A stretch of 52,589 nucleotides of DNA from Jiangella endophytica (GCF_003427025.1 NZ_QVAI01000030.1:1-52589), one strand, 5' to 3'; positions 7,693 through 16,762 are shown, numbered from the stretch's first letter. Translations and numbers: made by a program. The notes: generated by a model from the sequence alone, not told the origin.

Positions 7693-9186
7693 ATGGGCGA
7701 GCGGGTCGAGGGACCGGACCAGGGTCTGTCGCGGCGCCAGCTGGTGAGGTACGCGGGCGTCGGGGCGACGCTCGCAGCGGCGACCACCGTGGCCGGAGGC
7801 GCCACCTCCTGGGCCACCGAGGACGACCGGCGGGGCCGGTCGCCGAGCGCGCCGCGCGGTCGCGCCTGGCGGGCCGGCGATCACCACATCCACTCCGAGT
7901 ACAGCGGTGAGTTCGACACGTCCGTCAGCCCGCCGGTCTTCCACAAGGGCGCCGACGCGGTCTATCCGATCGTCACCAACGCGATCATGGCCAAGAACTT
8001 CGGCCTGACCTGGGCGATGTGCACCGACCACGGCGGGCCGGCGCACTCGAAGGTCAACCTGGAGCAGGCCTACCCCGACCTGCTGCTGTCGCGCCGCCTC
8101 GTCCCGGACGTGCTGCAGTTCTGGGGCATGGAGTTCGACGCGCCGGCGCTGGACCACCACACACTGATGATCCCCCGTCACGACGACGAGGCCCGGATGC
8201 TGTACGAGCTGGAGAGCCGGTTCGCCAAGAACGACCCGTTCCCGCCCGCGCCGGACGGCAACACCGAGGCGAAGATGGTCGAGTTCCTCAGGGCGGCCAA
8301 GGACCTGAACCCGAAGCCGCTGGTCATCGCGCACCACGCGGCCCGCTCGGCGACCGGTCTCGGCGTCTGGGGCCAGGACACTCCGCACGAGTTCCGCAAC
8401 GGCAACGACGCCGCCCCCGACGTCTACGTCGGCTTCGAGGGCGCGCCCGGTCACCAGGCCGGCCCGCTCAACGGCGGCGCCCGCGGCGGCTACGGCAACT
8501 ACCCGACCCACGGCGGCTACGACCAGATGACCGCGCGGGTCGGCGGCCTGTGGGACTCGCTGCTCGGCGAGGGCCGCAAGTGGTGGATCACCGCGACGTC
8601 GGACTCGCACGTGCACCACACCCGCGGCGGCTCGGACTTCTGGCCCGGCGAGTACAGCAAGACGTACGTGCACGCGAGGCAGGACTACGCCGACATCATG
8701 GAAGGCATCCGCGCGGGCCGGATCTTCGTCACGACCGGCGACCTGATCACGTCCCTCGACCTGTCGGCCACCAGCCGGCGCAAGAAGGTCACCGTCGGCG
8801 AGACCCTCACCCTGGATCGGCGCGGTCGCAACGACGTCGAGATCGAGATCCGCTTCCGGCCGCTGGACGGCAGGAACGCCCACGGCGACCGCCCCGAGGT
8901 CAGCCGCGTCGACCTCATCATCGGTGCGGTCACCGGCCCGGTCGGCGACCTCGACGCCGCCACGAACCCCACCACGCAGGTCATCGGCCGCTACGGCCCC
9001 GGCGACTGGCAGCGCCAGGGCGACGAGTACGTCATCCGGCACACCGTCCGCGACGCTCAGGCCAGCTTCTACGCCAGGGTCCGCGGTACCGGCACGGACG
9101 AGCTGGAGCCCGAGGCCGACGGCCTGGAGAGCCCGTGGGACGACCTCTGGTTCTACTCGAACCCGGTGTTCGTCCGCATCCGCTGA
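7693..9186 (+). CDS. Tat-exported PHP-domain metal-dependent phosphoesterase
   Basis: 497 aa. The N-terminus has a twin-arginine signal (SRRQLVRY at residues 13-20) followed by a hydrophobic AGVGATLAAATTVAGGA segment, so export in folded form is expected. The mature part begins with the PHP signature AGDHHIHSEYSGEFD (metal ligands His65 and His67), followed by MCTDHGGP, VIAHHAARSA and TATSDSHVHH, giving the expected set of His/Asp metal ligands. The C-terminal part (from about 350) looks like a beta-rich domain. Natural substrate unknown; other PHP proteins hydrolyse phosphoesters. It ends 26 nt before the convergent M56 gene. Confidence 0.85.
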   Translation: MGERVEGPDQGLSRRQLVRYAGVGATLAAATTVAGGATSWATEDDRRGRSPSAPRGRAWRAGDHHIHSEYSGEFDTSVSPPVFHKGADAVYPIVTNAIMAKNFGLTWAMCTDHGGPAHSKVNLEQAYPDLLLSRRLVPDVLQFWGMEFDAPALDHHTLMIPRHDDEARMLYELESRFAKNDPFPPAPDGNTEAKMVEFLRAAKDLNPKPLVIAHHAARSATGLGVWGQDTPHEFRNGNDAAPDVYVGFEGAPGHQAGPLNGGARGGYGNYPTHGGYDQMTARVGGLWDSLLGEGRKWWITATSDSHVHHTRGGSDFWPGEYSKTYVHARQDYADIMEGIRAGRIFVTTGDLITSLDLSATSRRKKVTVGETLTLDRRGRNDVEIEIRFRPLDGRNAHGDRPEVSRVDLIIGAVTGPVGDLDAATNPTTQVIGRYGPGDWQRQGDEYVIRHTVRDAQASFYARVRGTGTDELEPEADGLESPWDDLWFYSNPVFVRIR

Positions 9187-9212
9187 CGGCGCCGGCACCA
9201 TGAGCGACGGGC

Positions 9213-10109
9213 TCACCCCACGGCACGGACCACGGCCGCCGCCACCACGCCGAGCGGGACGGCCGCCAGCACGCCCAGCCCGGCCAGCCCGAGCACCATC
9301 GGCCCACGTCTCCCCGGGCCGGCGTGTCCGAGCAGTCGCTCCACCCGCACCGCGACATCCGTCGCCGCAGCGCCCAGCCCCACGACCGGCCGCGCCGACC
9401 CGGCCAGCTTCACCAGCGCCGACGCCGTCGTGAACGGCGACGTACGGCGAGCCGCGGCGTCGTCGGCGTGCATCTCCGCCAGCACGCGCAGCGCCCGAGA
9501 AACCACTCGAGCGGCCGGGAGCCACGGCGCCGCCGCGGCGAACGTCCCCGCGACGGTGAGCAGCCGGTCGTGCCGGGCCCGCAGGTGCGCCCGTTCGTGC
9601 TCGAGCACCGCATCCAGCTCGGGCCGGCTGAGCAGGTCGCGGGCGGCGGTCGTCAGGACGACGGCGCCCGGCCGGCCCGGTACGGCGTAGGCGGCGGGCT
9701 GGACGGCGTCGACGACCAGCACGCCGGTGTGCGCGGCCGGCCGGGCCACCAGCGCGACCGACCGCAGGTGCGAGCGCCGCGCCAGCCCCGCCCGGCGCAC
9801 CGTCACCCCGACCGCGACGACGCCGGCCAGCACGACCGCCGCCTCGGCGGCCGCGATGACGCCGTCGAGCGCGGGCCCGCCGACGTGATCGTCGCCGGCT
9901 CCGTCCAGCCCGCCGGGACCGGCCGGCAGCAGGTGCAGCGCCATCGACAGCCCCGCGGCCAGCAGCGCGCCCGCCGTCGCCGGGAAGAGCAGCAGCCAGG
10001 CCGCGATCCCGGCGCGCGGGAACCGGTAGGTCCACCGGGCGGCCAGCAGCGGACGCGGCAGCAGCCACAGCCCGGTCAGCCCGAGCGCCGCCACCGCGCA
10101 CGCCGTCAC
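9213..10109 (-). CDS. M56 (BlaR1/MecR1-like) membrane metalloprotease
   Basis: 298 aa from GTG 10109, overlapping the blaI-like stop (GTGA). Hydrophobic segments occupy the first about 120 residues, then the zinc-protease motif HExxH appears in LEHERAHLRARHDRLL, followed by EMHADDAAA, the third-ligand region of M56 peptidases. A terminal membrane helix closes the protein (VLGLAGLGVLAAVPLGVVAAAV). There is no penicillin-binding sensor domain of the BlaR1 kind, so it belongs to the short M56 form widespread in Actinobacteria. Expected to cleave or otherwise inactivate the BlaI-type repressor encoded just upstream. Confidence 0.87.
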   Translation of the reverse strand: MTACAVAALGLTGLWLLPRPLLAARWTYRFPRAGIAAWLLLFPATAGALLAAGLSMALHLLPAGPGGLDGAGDDHVGGPALDGVIAAAEAAVVLAGVVAVGVTVRRAGLARRSHLRSVALVARPAAHTGVLVVDAVQPAAYAVPGRPGAVVLTTAARDLLSRPELDAVLEHERAHLRARHDRLLTVAGTFAAAAPWLPAARVVSRALRVLAEMHADDAAARRTSPFTTASALVKLAGSARPVVGLGAAATDVAVRVERLLGHAGPGRRGPMVLGLAGLGVLAAVPLGVVAAAVVRAVG

Positions 10110-10486
10110 GACGTCGCGTCCGGCCGGTCCCGATGCCGCTCCAGCGCCTCCACCAGCCGCCGGACGTCGGCGTCGTCGAGGCGGTCGGCGAACCGGATCA
10201 GGACCGCCGCCGGATCCGGGCTGTCCGAGAGCGCCGACTCGACGAGGTCGGCGGCGAACTCCTCGCGCGACGTGCGCGGCCGGTAGACGTGCGCCCGGCC
10301 GGCCAGTTCGCGGGCCAGCACGTCCTTGCGGAACAGGTTGTCCATGACGGTCAGCACGGTGGTGTAGGCGACCGGCCGCGACGGCGTCAGGATCTCGGCC
10401 ACCTGACGCACCGTCAGCGGCCCCGGCGACGTCCACATGACGTCCATGACGGCCGCCTCCAGCGACCCCAGCCGGCTCCTCGCCAT
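10106..10486 (-). CDS. BlaI/MecI family transcriptional repressor
   Basis: 126 aa from ATG 10486 (MARSRLGSLEAAVMDVMW). The winged helix is at residues 1-75 with the typical LTVRQVAEILTPSRPVAYTTVLTVMDNLFRKDVLAREL and the family AHVYRPRTSREEF. Forms an operon with the M56 protease gene (4-nt overlap). No beta-lactamase or PBP gene is nearby. The only divergent partner is the ABC exporter at 10579, whose promoter region it shares. An upstream in-frame start at 10519 is less family-like. Confidence 0.9.
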   Translation of the reverse strand: MARSRLGSLEAAVMDVMWTSPGPLTVRQVAEILTPSRPVAYTTVLTVMDNLFRKDVLARELAGRAHVYRPRTSREEFAADLVESALSDSPDPAAVLIRFADRLDDADVRRLVEALERHRDRPDATS

Positions 10487-10526
10487 CGCCGTCCCTCCCC
10501 CGGTCCAGGACCGAAGCATAGAACCC

Positions 10527-10539
10527 CCGGTTTAACCGG
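10527..10539. promoter_or_regulatory. Candidate operator between blaI and the ABC exporter
   Basis: CCGGTTTAACCGG (10527-10539) is a perfect 6+6 inverted repeat around a central T, sitting midway in the 92-bp divergent region between the BlaI-type repressor (start 10486) and the ABC gene (start 10579). Position and symmetry suggest a repressor site that could control both directions. The sequence does not match the TACA..TGTA sites known for staphylococcal BlaI, so the cognate protein is uncertain. Confidence 0.4.
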
Positions 10540-10578
10540 ATGAGGTCTGTCGGTGCCACGTGTTAGAACTTCCGCACC

Positions 10579-12402
10579 ATGACTACCACCGCGACACGCA
10601 CCGAGTTCACCGTCGCCGGCCGGCCGCAGTACGACCGGCGCGGCCCGGTGCGCTGGATCGTGTCGCATCAGCTGCGCAACCCGTGGCACCTGGCCGGCTT
10701 CCTCATCGGCTCGGTCACCATGGTGGTGCTCAACTCCATGGTGCCGGGACTGGTCGGCCGCGCCTTCGACGCCGTCCTCGACGAGTCCGCCGACCGCCGG
10801 GCCGAACTCACCACCGTGGTGGTGATCCTGCTCGTCGTGGTCATCGGACGGTCGGTGCTCGACTTCGTGGCCCGGCTGTGCACCGAGGTGCTGGCCAAAC
10901 GCATCGAGCGCGACGCACGCGACGAGCTCTACGTCAGCCTGCTCGGCAAGAGCCAGACGTTCCACAACCGGCAGCGGGTCGGCGACCTCATGGCCCGCGG
11001 CGCGGGCGACGTCCGGCAGCTCGGCACCATGTTCAGCCCGGGCGTCGACCTGCTGGTCGACTCCCTCACCCAAGGCATCGTCCCGATCGTGTTCATCGCG
11101 TTCCTCGACCCCCGCCTGCTCGTGGCGCCGCTGATCTTCGCCGTCGCGTTCGTGTGGTCGATCCGCCGGTTCACGCGGCGGCTGTCGCCGGTGTCGGCCC
11201 GGCTGCGCGAGCACTACGGCACGCTGAACGCCGGGCTGAACGAGACCATCCGCGGCATCGAGGTGGTCAAGGCGACCGGCCAGGAGCGGCAGGAGCTGGG
11301 CAAGTTCAGCCGCAACGCCGGCCGCTACCGCGACGCCTACGTCGAGCAGGGCCTCATCCAGGCGCGGTACCTGCCGACACTGCTGCTGGCCATCGCCACG
11401 GCCGGCGGTCTGCTGCACGGGCTGTGGCTGCTCGACGCCGGCGAGCTGAGCGTCGGCGGGCTGATCACCTACATCGGGCTGCTCGGCCTGCTCGGCTTCC
11501 CGGCGTTCATCTCGATCTTCTCGTTCTCGCTGGTGCAGAACGGCATCGCCAGCGCGAACCGGCTGCTCGCGCTCATGCGCGAAGAGACCGAGCTCGACCA
11601 CAACGAGGCCGGCCACGCCGCGCCCATGCGCGGTGTCATCGAGTTCCAGGACGTCACGTTCGGCTACGGCGGGCAGCCGGTGCTCGAGCACCTGTCGTTC
11701 CGCATCGAGCCGGGCCAGACGGTCGCCATCGTCGGCGAGACCGGCGCCGGCAAGACCACGCTCACCAAGCTGGTCAACCGCATCTACGACACCGGCTCCG
11801 GGCGCGTCCTGGTCGACGGCGTCGACGTGCGCGACTGGAACCTCGACTCCCTGCGCTCGCAGATCTCCACCATCGAGCAGGACATCGTCCTGTTCAGCCG
11901 GCCGGTGCACGAGAACATCGCGTTCAGCCTCGGTCAGCAGGCGCACCGCGACGACGTCGTCCGCGCGGCGAAGGACGCCCAGGCGCACGAGTTCGTCACG
12001 GCGCTCGACGACGGCTACGACACCGTCATCGGCGAGCGCGGCGTCACCCTCTCCGGCGGGCAGCGGCAGCGGCTGGCCATCGCGCGGGCACTGCTCACCG
12101 ACCCCGCGATCCTCGTGCTCGACGACTCCACCAGCGCCATCGACAGCGCGACGGAGGACGAGATCCAGCGGGCCATCCAGCGCGTCCTCGAAGGCCGCAC
12201 CACGTTGCTCATCACGCACCGGCTGTCGCAGATCCGGTGGGCCGACAAGGTCCTGCTGCTGCAGCGCGGCCGGCTGGTCGACGAGGGCTCGCACGACGAG
12301 CTGCTCGGCCGCTGCGCGCTCTACCGGCGCATCTTCGCCCACCACGAATCCAGTCCGGCTGCGGGCTCGGCCGACCCCGACGACGTGGAGGTGAGCGGCT
12401 GA
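10579..12402 (+). CDS. Heterodimeric ABC exporter, subunit with degenerate catalytic site
   Basis: 607 aa. An N-terminal six-helix type IV exporter membrane domain (about 35-330) is followed by a nucleotide-binding domain: Walker A GETGAGKTT, ABC signature LSGGQRQRLAIARALL, Walker B ILVLDDSTSAID and H-loop LLITHRL. The residue after the Walker B aspartate is Asp rather than the catalytic Glu, the hallmark of the inactive-site subunit in heterodimeric exporters. The ATG follows a leader with no strong SD. Its stop shares one base with the start of the partner gene. Substrate unknown. Confidence 0.93.
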   Translation: MTTTATRTEFTVAGRPQYDRRGPVRWIVSHQLRNPWHLAGFLIGSVTMVVLNSMVPGLVGRAFDAVLDESADRRAELTTVVVILLVVVIGRSVLDFVARLCTEVLAKRIERDARDELYVSLLGKSQTFHNRQRVGDLMARGAGDVRQLGTMFSPGVDLLVDSLTQGIVPIVFIAFLDPRLLVAPLIFAVAFVWSIRRFTRRLSPVSARLREHYGTLNAGLNETIRGIEVVKATGQERQELGKFSRNAGRYRDAYVEQGLIQARYLPTLLLAIATAGGLLHGLWLLDAGELSVGGLITYIGLLGLLGFPAFISIFSFSLVQNGIASANRLLALMREETELDHNEAGHAAPMRGVIEFQDVTFGYGGQPVLEHLSFRIEPGQTVAIVGETGAGKTTLTKLVNRIYDTGSGRVLVDGVDVRDWNLDSLRSQISTIEQDIVLFSRPVHENIAFSLGQQAHRDDVVRAAKDAQAHEFVTALDDGYDTVIGERGVTLSGGQRQRLAIARALLTDPAILVLDDSTSAIDSATEDEIQRAIQRVLEGRTTLLITHRLSQIRWADKVLLLQRGRLVDEGSHDELLGRCALYRRIFAHHESSPAAGSADPDDVEVSG

Positions 12403-14225
12403 TGGCCTTCATCATGAACGGCCTCGACGCCGAGGCCTACGACCGCACCTACGACGACCGCGAGCTGCTGCGCCGCATCCTGCGCTACTTCCGGTCCAAG
12501 GCGCGGGTCATGGGGTTCATCGCCACGGCCATCGTGCTGCAGTCGCTCATGCAGGCGGCATTTCCCATCCTGGTCAGCGAGGGTCTCGACCGCGTCGTCG
12601 ACGACCGCACCACGGGGCTGGTGGTCGCGCTGGTGTCGGCGGTGCTGGTCACCGGCGTGCTGGGCTGGGTGTTCAACTTCGTGCAGCGCTGGTACACCGC
12701 GAAGGTGGTCGGCGACGTCGTGCTCGACCTGCGCGAGGACGCCTTCGACGCCGTCCTCGACCGCGACATGTCCTTCTACGACGAGCACTCCTCCGGCAAG
12801 GTGGTCAGCCGGGTCACCTCCGACACCGAGGACTTCGCCACCGTCGTCACGCTGACGCTGAACCTCGTCAGCCAGGTGCTGCTGGTCGGCCTCATCACGG
12901 TGCTGCTGTTCACCCGCAACCTCGGCCTGGCGCTGCTGGTCATGGCGGTCGTACCGGTCATCGTCGCCATGGCGCTGGGGTTCCGGCGCATCGCCCGCGA
13001 GACGACGCGGCACCAGCAGCGGTCGCTCGCGAAGGTCAACGCGACGCTGCAGGAGACCATGGCCGGCATCTCCGTCGCGAAGAACTTCCGCCAGGAGCAG
13101 ACCATCTACGGCGAGTTCCAGCCCATCAACGGGCAGAACTACCGGGTCACGCTCAAACAGGGCTTCGTGTTCGGGGCGATCTTCCCCGCGCTGTTCGCGG
13201 TGGCCGGGCTGGCGACGGTCCTGCTGGTGCACGTCGGCGGCGGGCGGGTCCTCGACGGCGGCATCTCGGCCGGCGACTGGTATCTGTTCCTGCAGAGCGT
13301 CGCGCTGTTCTGGCTGCCGCTGACGTCCATCGCGTCGTTCTGGTCGCAGTTCCAGCAGGGCCTCTCCGCGTCCGAGCGGGTGTTCGCGCTGATCGACGCC
13401 GAGCCGCTGGTCGTGCAGCGCGACCCCGCTCCGGTCGGGCGGCTGGCCGGGCGCATCGAGTTCCGCGACGTCACGTTCGGCTACACCCCGCAGCACGCCG
13501 TCCTCACCGCGTTCGACCTCACCATCGAGGCCGGCGAGACCGTCGCGCTGGTCGGTCACACCGGCGCGGGCAAGTCGACCATCGGCCGGCTGCTGGTGCG
13601 GTTCTACGAGTTCCAGGACGGGCAGATCCTCATCGACGGCACCGACATCCGCACCGTCGAACTGACCGGCTACCGCCACCAGCTGGGAGTCGTGCCGCAG
13701 TCGCCGTTCCTGTTCTCCGGCACCGTGGCCGACAACATCCGCTACCCGCGGCCCGGAGCCTCCGACCACGACGTCCGCACGGCGGCCGAGTCGGTGGCCG
13801 GCGGCGACTGGCTCGACGCGTTGCCCGACGGCCTCGCGACCGAGGTGGGCGAGCACGGGTCGGCGCTGTCCATGGGCCAGCGCCAGCTGGTCGCGCTGGC
13901 GCGGCTGCTGCTGCAGGACCCCGCCATCGTCATCCTCGACGAGGCCACCGCCAGCGTCGACCCACTCACCGAGGCGCAGATCTCCGAGGGCCTCGACGTC
14001 GCGCTGGCCGGGCGCACGTCCATCGTCATCGCGCACCGGCTGTCCACCATCGAGCACGCCGACCGCATCATCGTCATGCGCGACGGCGGCATCGTCGAGG
14101 AGGGCACGCACGACTCCCTGCTGCGGGCCGGCGGCGCCTACTGCGACGTCTACAACACCTACTTCCGGCACCAGTCCCCCGACTACCGGCCGGGCACCGG
14201 CTTCGTCGGCGTCGAGGTCAGCTGA
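12402..14225 (+). CDS. Heterodimeric ABC exporter, catalytically competent partner subunit
   Basis: 607 aa from ATG 12402 (MAFIMNGLDAEAYDRTYDDRELLRRILRYF). Membrane domain about 30-320, then NBD with Walker A GHTGAGKST, signature LSMGQRQLVALARLL (non-canonical Met for Gly), Walker B IVILDEATASVD with the catalytic Glu, and H-loop IVIAHRLSTIEHAD. The degenerate signature here would face the degenerate Walker B of the first subunit, so one ATP site is expected to be active and one not. This is consistent with known heterodimers such as TM287/288. Coupled to the upstream gene by TGATG. Confidence 0.93.
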   Translation: MAFIMNGLDAEAYDRTYDDRELLRRILRYFRSKARVMGFIATAIVLQSLMQAAFPILVSEGLDRVVDDRTTGLVVALVSAVLVTGVLGWVFNFVQRWYTAKVVGDVVLDLREDAFDAVLDRDMSFYDEHSSGKVVSRVTSDTEDFATVVTLTLNLVSQVLLVGLITVLLFTRNLGLALLVMAVVPVIVAMALGFRRIARETTRHQQRSLAKVNATLQETMAGISVAKNFRQEQTIYGEFQPINGQNYRVTLKQGFVFGAIFPALFAVAGLATVLLVHVGGGRVLDGGISAGDWYLFLQSVALFWLPLTSIASFWSQFQQGLSASERVFALIDAEPLVVQRDPAPVGRLAGRIEFRDVTFGYTPQHAVLTAFDLTIEAGETVALVGHTGAGKSTIGRLLVRFYEFQDGQILIDGTDIRTVELTGYRHQLGVVPQSPFLFSGTVADNIRYPRPGASDHDVRTAAESVAGGDWLDALPDGLATEVGEHGSALSMGQRQLVALARLLLQDPAIVILDEATASVDPLTEAQISEGLDVALAGRTSIVIAHRLSTIEHADRIIVMRDGGIVEEGTHDSLLRAGGAYCDVYNTYFRHQSPDYRPGTGFVGVEVS

Positions 14226-14346
14226 GCAGCAGCGCCGGGTGCCGCGGGTCGTCGGCGCGGACCACGAGGTCGGCGACGGCCTCCGGACCGGTCTCGGCGG
14301 CGTAGCGCTCGCAGGCCTCCAGCGTCCAGGCCTCCGCCGGCGGCAC
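14218..14346 (-). CDS. Possible small ORF or gene remnant
   Basis: A 42-codon minus-strand frame from GTG 14346 encodes PPAEAWTLEACERYAAETG and ends ..RHPALLLS with TGA overlapping the 3' end of the ABC gene. Composition and third-position GC look protein-like, and it fills an otherwise empty 188-bp gap between the ABC exporter and the SDR gene. It might be a real microprotein or the surviving C-terminus of a lost gene. I do not recognise it. Confidence 0.25.
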   Translation of the reverse strand: MPPAEAWTLEACERYAAETGPEAVADLVVRADDPRHPALLLS

Positions 14347-14413
14347 CCGGCCATGCCGTCACTGTCCGGCCCGTGTCCTACTGTGACCTCACCAAGAGCG
14401 GAGGGGCGGGCGC

Positions 14414-15256
14414 ATGCGGCTCACGGGATCCACCATCGTGCTCACCGGCGCGACGTCCGGCATCGGTCGGGCGACGGCGCTCGAGCTGGCCGCCACGCGG
14501 CCGCGGCGGCTGGTGGTGCACGGCCCGCAGCCGCCCGCCGAGGTGGCCGGGCTGGTCGACGAGCTGTCCGCCACGCTCGGGCGGGCCGGCGACGTCGTGT
14601 ACCTGCCGGCCGACTACGGCGTTCTCGACGAGGTCGCGGCGCTGGCGGCCGCGGTGCGGGCGGCCTGCCCCGACGGCGTCGACCTGCTGATCAACAACGC
14701 GGCCCGCCCCGGCCCGCGCACACGCACGCTGACCGGCGACGGCCACGAGGCCACGTGGCAGACCAACTACCTCGCGCCGGTCGCGCTCACCACACTGCTG
14801 CTCGACGCCATCGGCGCCGGCCGCGCGGGGCGCATCGTCAACGTCGCGTCGGCCACGCACTTCTCCGCCGAGCTCGGGCTCGACGACCTCGAGCTGGCCG
14901 GGCCGCGCTACTCCCCCGCGTCGGCGTACGCGCGCTCCAAGCTGGCGCTGGTGACGTGGAGCTGCCGGCTCGCCGGGCACCGGCCGCGGCCGACCGTCGA
15001 CGTCGTCAGCATGCACCCCGGCGTCATCGCGACGGACCTGCTGCACGCCATGTTCTCCGTCGGCGGCGACACCCCGCAGCACGCGGCCGGCAACCTGCTC
15101 GCCGTCGCCCGGGGCGAGCGCGACAACGGCACCTACTACGACGAACGGCGTCCGGCCACGCCCAACCCCATCGCGCTCGACTCCGTCGCCCAGGAGCTGC
15201 TCGACCAGCTCACCCGGCCGGCGCTGGCACCGGTGCTGCCGGCCGCCACCGCCTGA
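14414..15256 (+). CDS. SDR family NAD(P)-dependent oxidoreductase
   Basis: 280 aa. Rossmann motif TGATSGIGRA (residues 10-19), the LLINNAARPG motif (about 94), the catalytic serine region IVNVASATHF and the YxxxK pair in YARSKLALVTW. The closing segment resembles the retinol dehydrogenase/WW-domain oxidoreductase type of SDR. AGCGGAGGGG gives a ribosome site. Substrate unknown. The downstream nucleosidase starts 15 nt later in the same direction and may be cotranscribed. Confidence 0.88.
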   Translation: MRLTGSTIVLTGATSGIGRATALELAATRPRRLVVHGPQPPAEVAGLVDELSATLGRAGDVVYLPADYGVLDEVAALAAAVRAACPDGVDLLINNAARPGPRTRTLTGDGHEATWQTNYLAPVALTTLLLDAIGAGRAGRIVNVASATHFSAELGLDDLELAGPRYSPASAYARSKLALVTWSCRLAGHRPRPTVDVVSMHPGVIATDLLHAMFSVGGDTPQHAAGNLLAVARGERDNGTYYDERRPATPNPIALDSVAQELLDQLTRPALAPVLPAATA

Positions 15257-15271
15257 GCGTAGGTTCGGCGG

Positions 15272-15823
15272 GTGACCAGCTACCTCATCGTCAGCGCCAC
15301 CGAGGCCGAGGCCCGCTACGTCCCCGCGGGGCTGCCCGTCGTCGTCACCGGCATCGGCAAGACAGCGGCCGCGACGGCGACCACCCAGGCGCTGGCCGGA
15401 CGGGCGCCGGGCGAGCTCGTCGTCGTCAACATCGGCACGGCAGGCGCGCTGCGTCCAGGGCTGAGCGGACTGTTCACCCCCGGCCGGGTGCTCAACCACG
15501 ACCTCGACGCCGAACTGATCCGCGCGCTCGGGTTCGACCCGGAGGAGCTGATCGAGCTGCCCGGCGGCGACGACGTCACGCTCGCGACCGGCGACAGGTT
15601 CGTCGCCGACCCGGCGTTGCGCGACGAGCTGGCGCGCCGGGCCGACCTCGTCGACATGGAGGGCTACGCCGTGGCGTACGCGTGCCGGCGGCTGGGTGTG
15701 CCGGTGCGGCTGGTCAAGCACATCTCCGACGCCGCCGACGAGTCGGCGATGGACTGGCCGTCGGTGGTCGACGCCAGCGCCCGGGTGCTCGGCGCGTGGC
15801 TGGAGGCCGAGCTGGCCGGCTGA
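15272..15823 (+). CDS. Nucleosidase of the MTAN/futalosine hydrolase (PNP-UDP) superfamily
   Basis: 183 aa from GTG 15272, short for the superfamily (usually about 220-230 aa). VTGIGKTAAATATTQAL and VVVNIGTAGALRPGLSGLFTPGRVLNHDLD match the phosphate/ribose loop of nucleoside hydrolases, LVDMEGYAVAYAC gives the ribose-binding Met-Glu, and VKHISDAADES carries the catalytic Asp. No menaquinone (mqn) genes are adjacent, so assignment to futalosine, methylthioadenosine or another nucleoside is open. Confidence 0.8.
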   Translation: MTSYLIVSATEAEARYVPAGLPVVVTGIGKTAAATATTQALAGRAPGELVVVNIGTAGALRPGLSGLFTPGRVLNHDLDAELIRALGFDPEELIELPGGDDVTLATGDRFVADPALRDELARRADLVDMEGYAVAYACRRLGVPVRLVKHISDAADESAMDWPSVVDASARVLGAWLEAELAG

Positions 15824-15840
15824 GCGCCGCCGGTCAGCCG
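15817..15840. terminator. Short bidirectional hairpin between convergent genes
   Basis: CGGCTGA (15817-15823) pairs with TCAGCCG (15834-15840) around a 10-nt GC-rich loop. The arms contain both stop codons of the convergent nucleosidase and SMP-30 genes, which end only 10 bp apart. A modest stem, plausible as a shared terminator. Confidence 0.4.
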
Positions 15841-16682
15841 CCGAACTCCAGCACGGGCAGGCCGCGGACGCCGGGCTCACGGATCGCGAACAGCGCGCCG
15901 TCGCCCGGCCCGGCGTCGTCGAGGCCCAGCCGCGACGTCGTCACGATCAGCTCGTCGAGACCGGCGCCGATGAACGCGACCGCGGTGGCCCGCTGGACCG
16001 GCAGGTCGACGACGGCGTCCAGCCGGCCGTCGGCGTCGTAGCGGCGCACCTCGCCGGTCCAGTACGTCGCGACCCAGACACCGCCCTCGACGTCGACGGC
16101 GAGACCGTCCGGCCCACCCGGCACGTCGGCCCACGGGCGCCGTCCGGTCAGCCCGTCGTCCGCGGACCAGTCGAACGCATCGATGCGGCCGGTGTCGGTG
16201 TCGACGTAGTACGCGCGGGTGCCGTCCGGCGACCAGCCGAGGCCGTTGGAGATCGTCACGTTCCCGACCGCCGTGGTCACGGCGCCGGACGGGTCGATGC
16301 GGTGCAGCGCGCCGGCGCCGGGCGTCTCGTCGTAGGCCATCGAGCCCAGGTAGAACGCGCCGTCGGGGGCGCAGCCGCCCTCGTTCGAGCGGATGCCCGG
16401 GTCGGTCCACAGCTCCGGCCCGCTGGTCAGGTCCGCGTCGAGAGCGTCGCCGGCCACGACCGCGACCGCCCGCTCCGTCGCGACCAGCCAGCCCGCACCC
16501 CGTCGGGGCCGGATGATCGCCGCGACCGTGCCGACGCCGCGGCGGGCGACCTCGCCGGACGGGCTCAGCTCGAGCACGTCGCCGGCCAGCATGTCGACCC
16601 AGCGCGGCCCCGCCCAGCGGTCCGAGTGGACCGGGCCCTCGCCGTGCTCGCACACCGCTGCCGTCAGCTGCTCTGCCTTCAT
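15834..16682 (-). CDS. SMP-30/gluconolactonase family sugar lactonase
   Basis: 282 aa six-bladed beta-propeller. Metal ligands expected for SMP-30 are visible: Glu in CEHGEGPVHSD (residue 15), Asn in TISNGLGWSPDGTRAYYVDTDTGRIDAFD, and Asp in GGPDGLAVDVEGGVWVATYWTGEV. The family hydrolyses aldonolactones. The gene is divergent from the LmbE-like deacetylase and no sugar catabolic neighbours are seen. Confidence 0.9.
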   Translation of the reverse strand: MKAEQLTAAVCEHGEGPVHSDRWAGPRWVDMLAGDVLELSPSGEVARRGVGTVAAIIRPRRGAGWLVATERAVAVVAGDALDADLTSGPELWTDPGIRSNEGGCAPDGAFYLGSMAYDETPGAGALHRIDPSGAVTTAVGNVTISNGLGWSPDGTRAYYVDTDTGRIDAFDWSADDGLTGRRPWADVPGGPDGLAVDVEGGVWVATYWTGEVRRYDADGRLDAVVDLPVQRATAVAFIGAGLDELIVTTSRLGLDDAGPGDGALFAIREPGVRGLPVLEFGG

Positions 16683-16762
16683 CGGCTCTCCTCCGTCGAT
16701 ACCCGGCCATGGACTGCCTTGGGACGATAGTCCTTTGATCAGGGTCTTTACGGCCCTACGGT

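Noticed and set aside
7669..10101. 810-codon minus-strand frame covering the PHP and M56 genes
   Set aside because: No family resemblance, low-complexity Gly/Arg/Val content, and it contradicts two genes with clear catalytic motifs.
10560..14225. 1221-codon plus-strand frame suggesting a fused ABC transporter
   Set aside because: Its first half is an out-of-frame, Arg/Pro-rich shadow of the first ABC gene; only the part from 12402 is real. Two separate subunits are encoded.
12321..14354. 677-codon minus-strand frame opposite the second ABC gene
   Set aside because: Shadow of a gene with complete NBD motifs on the plus strand.
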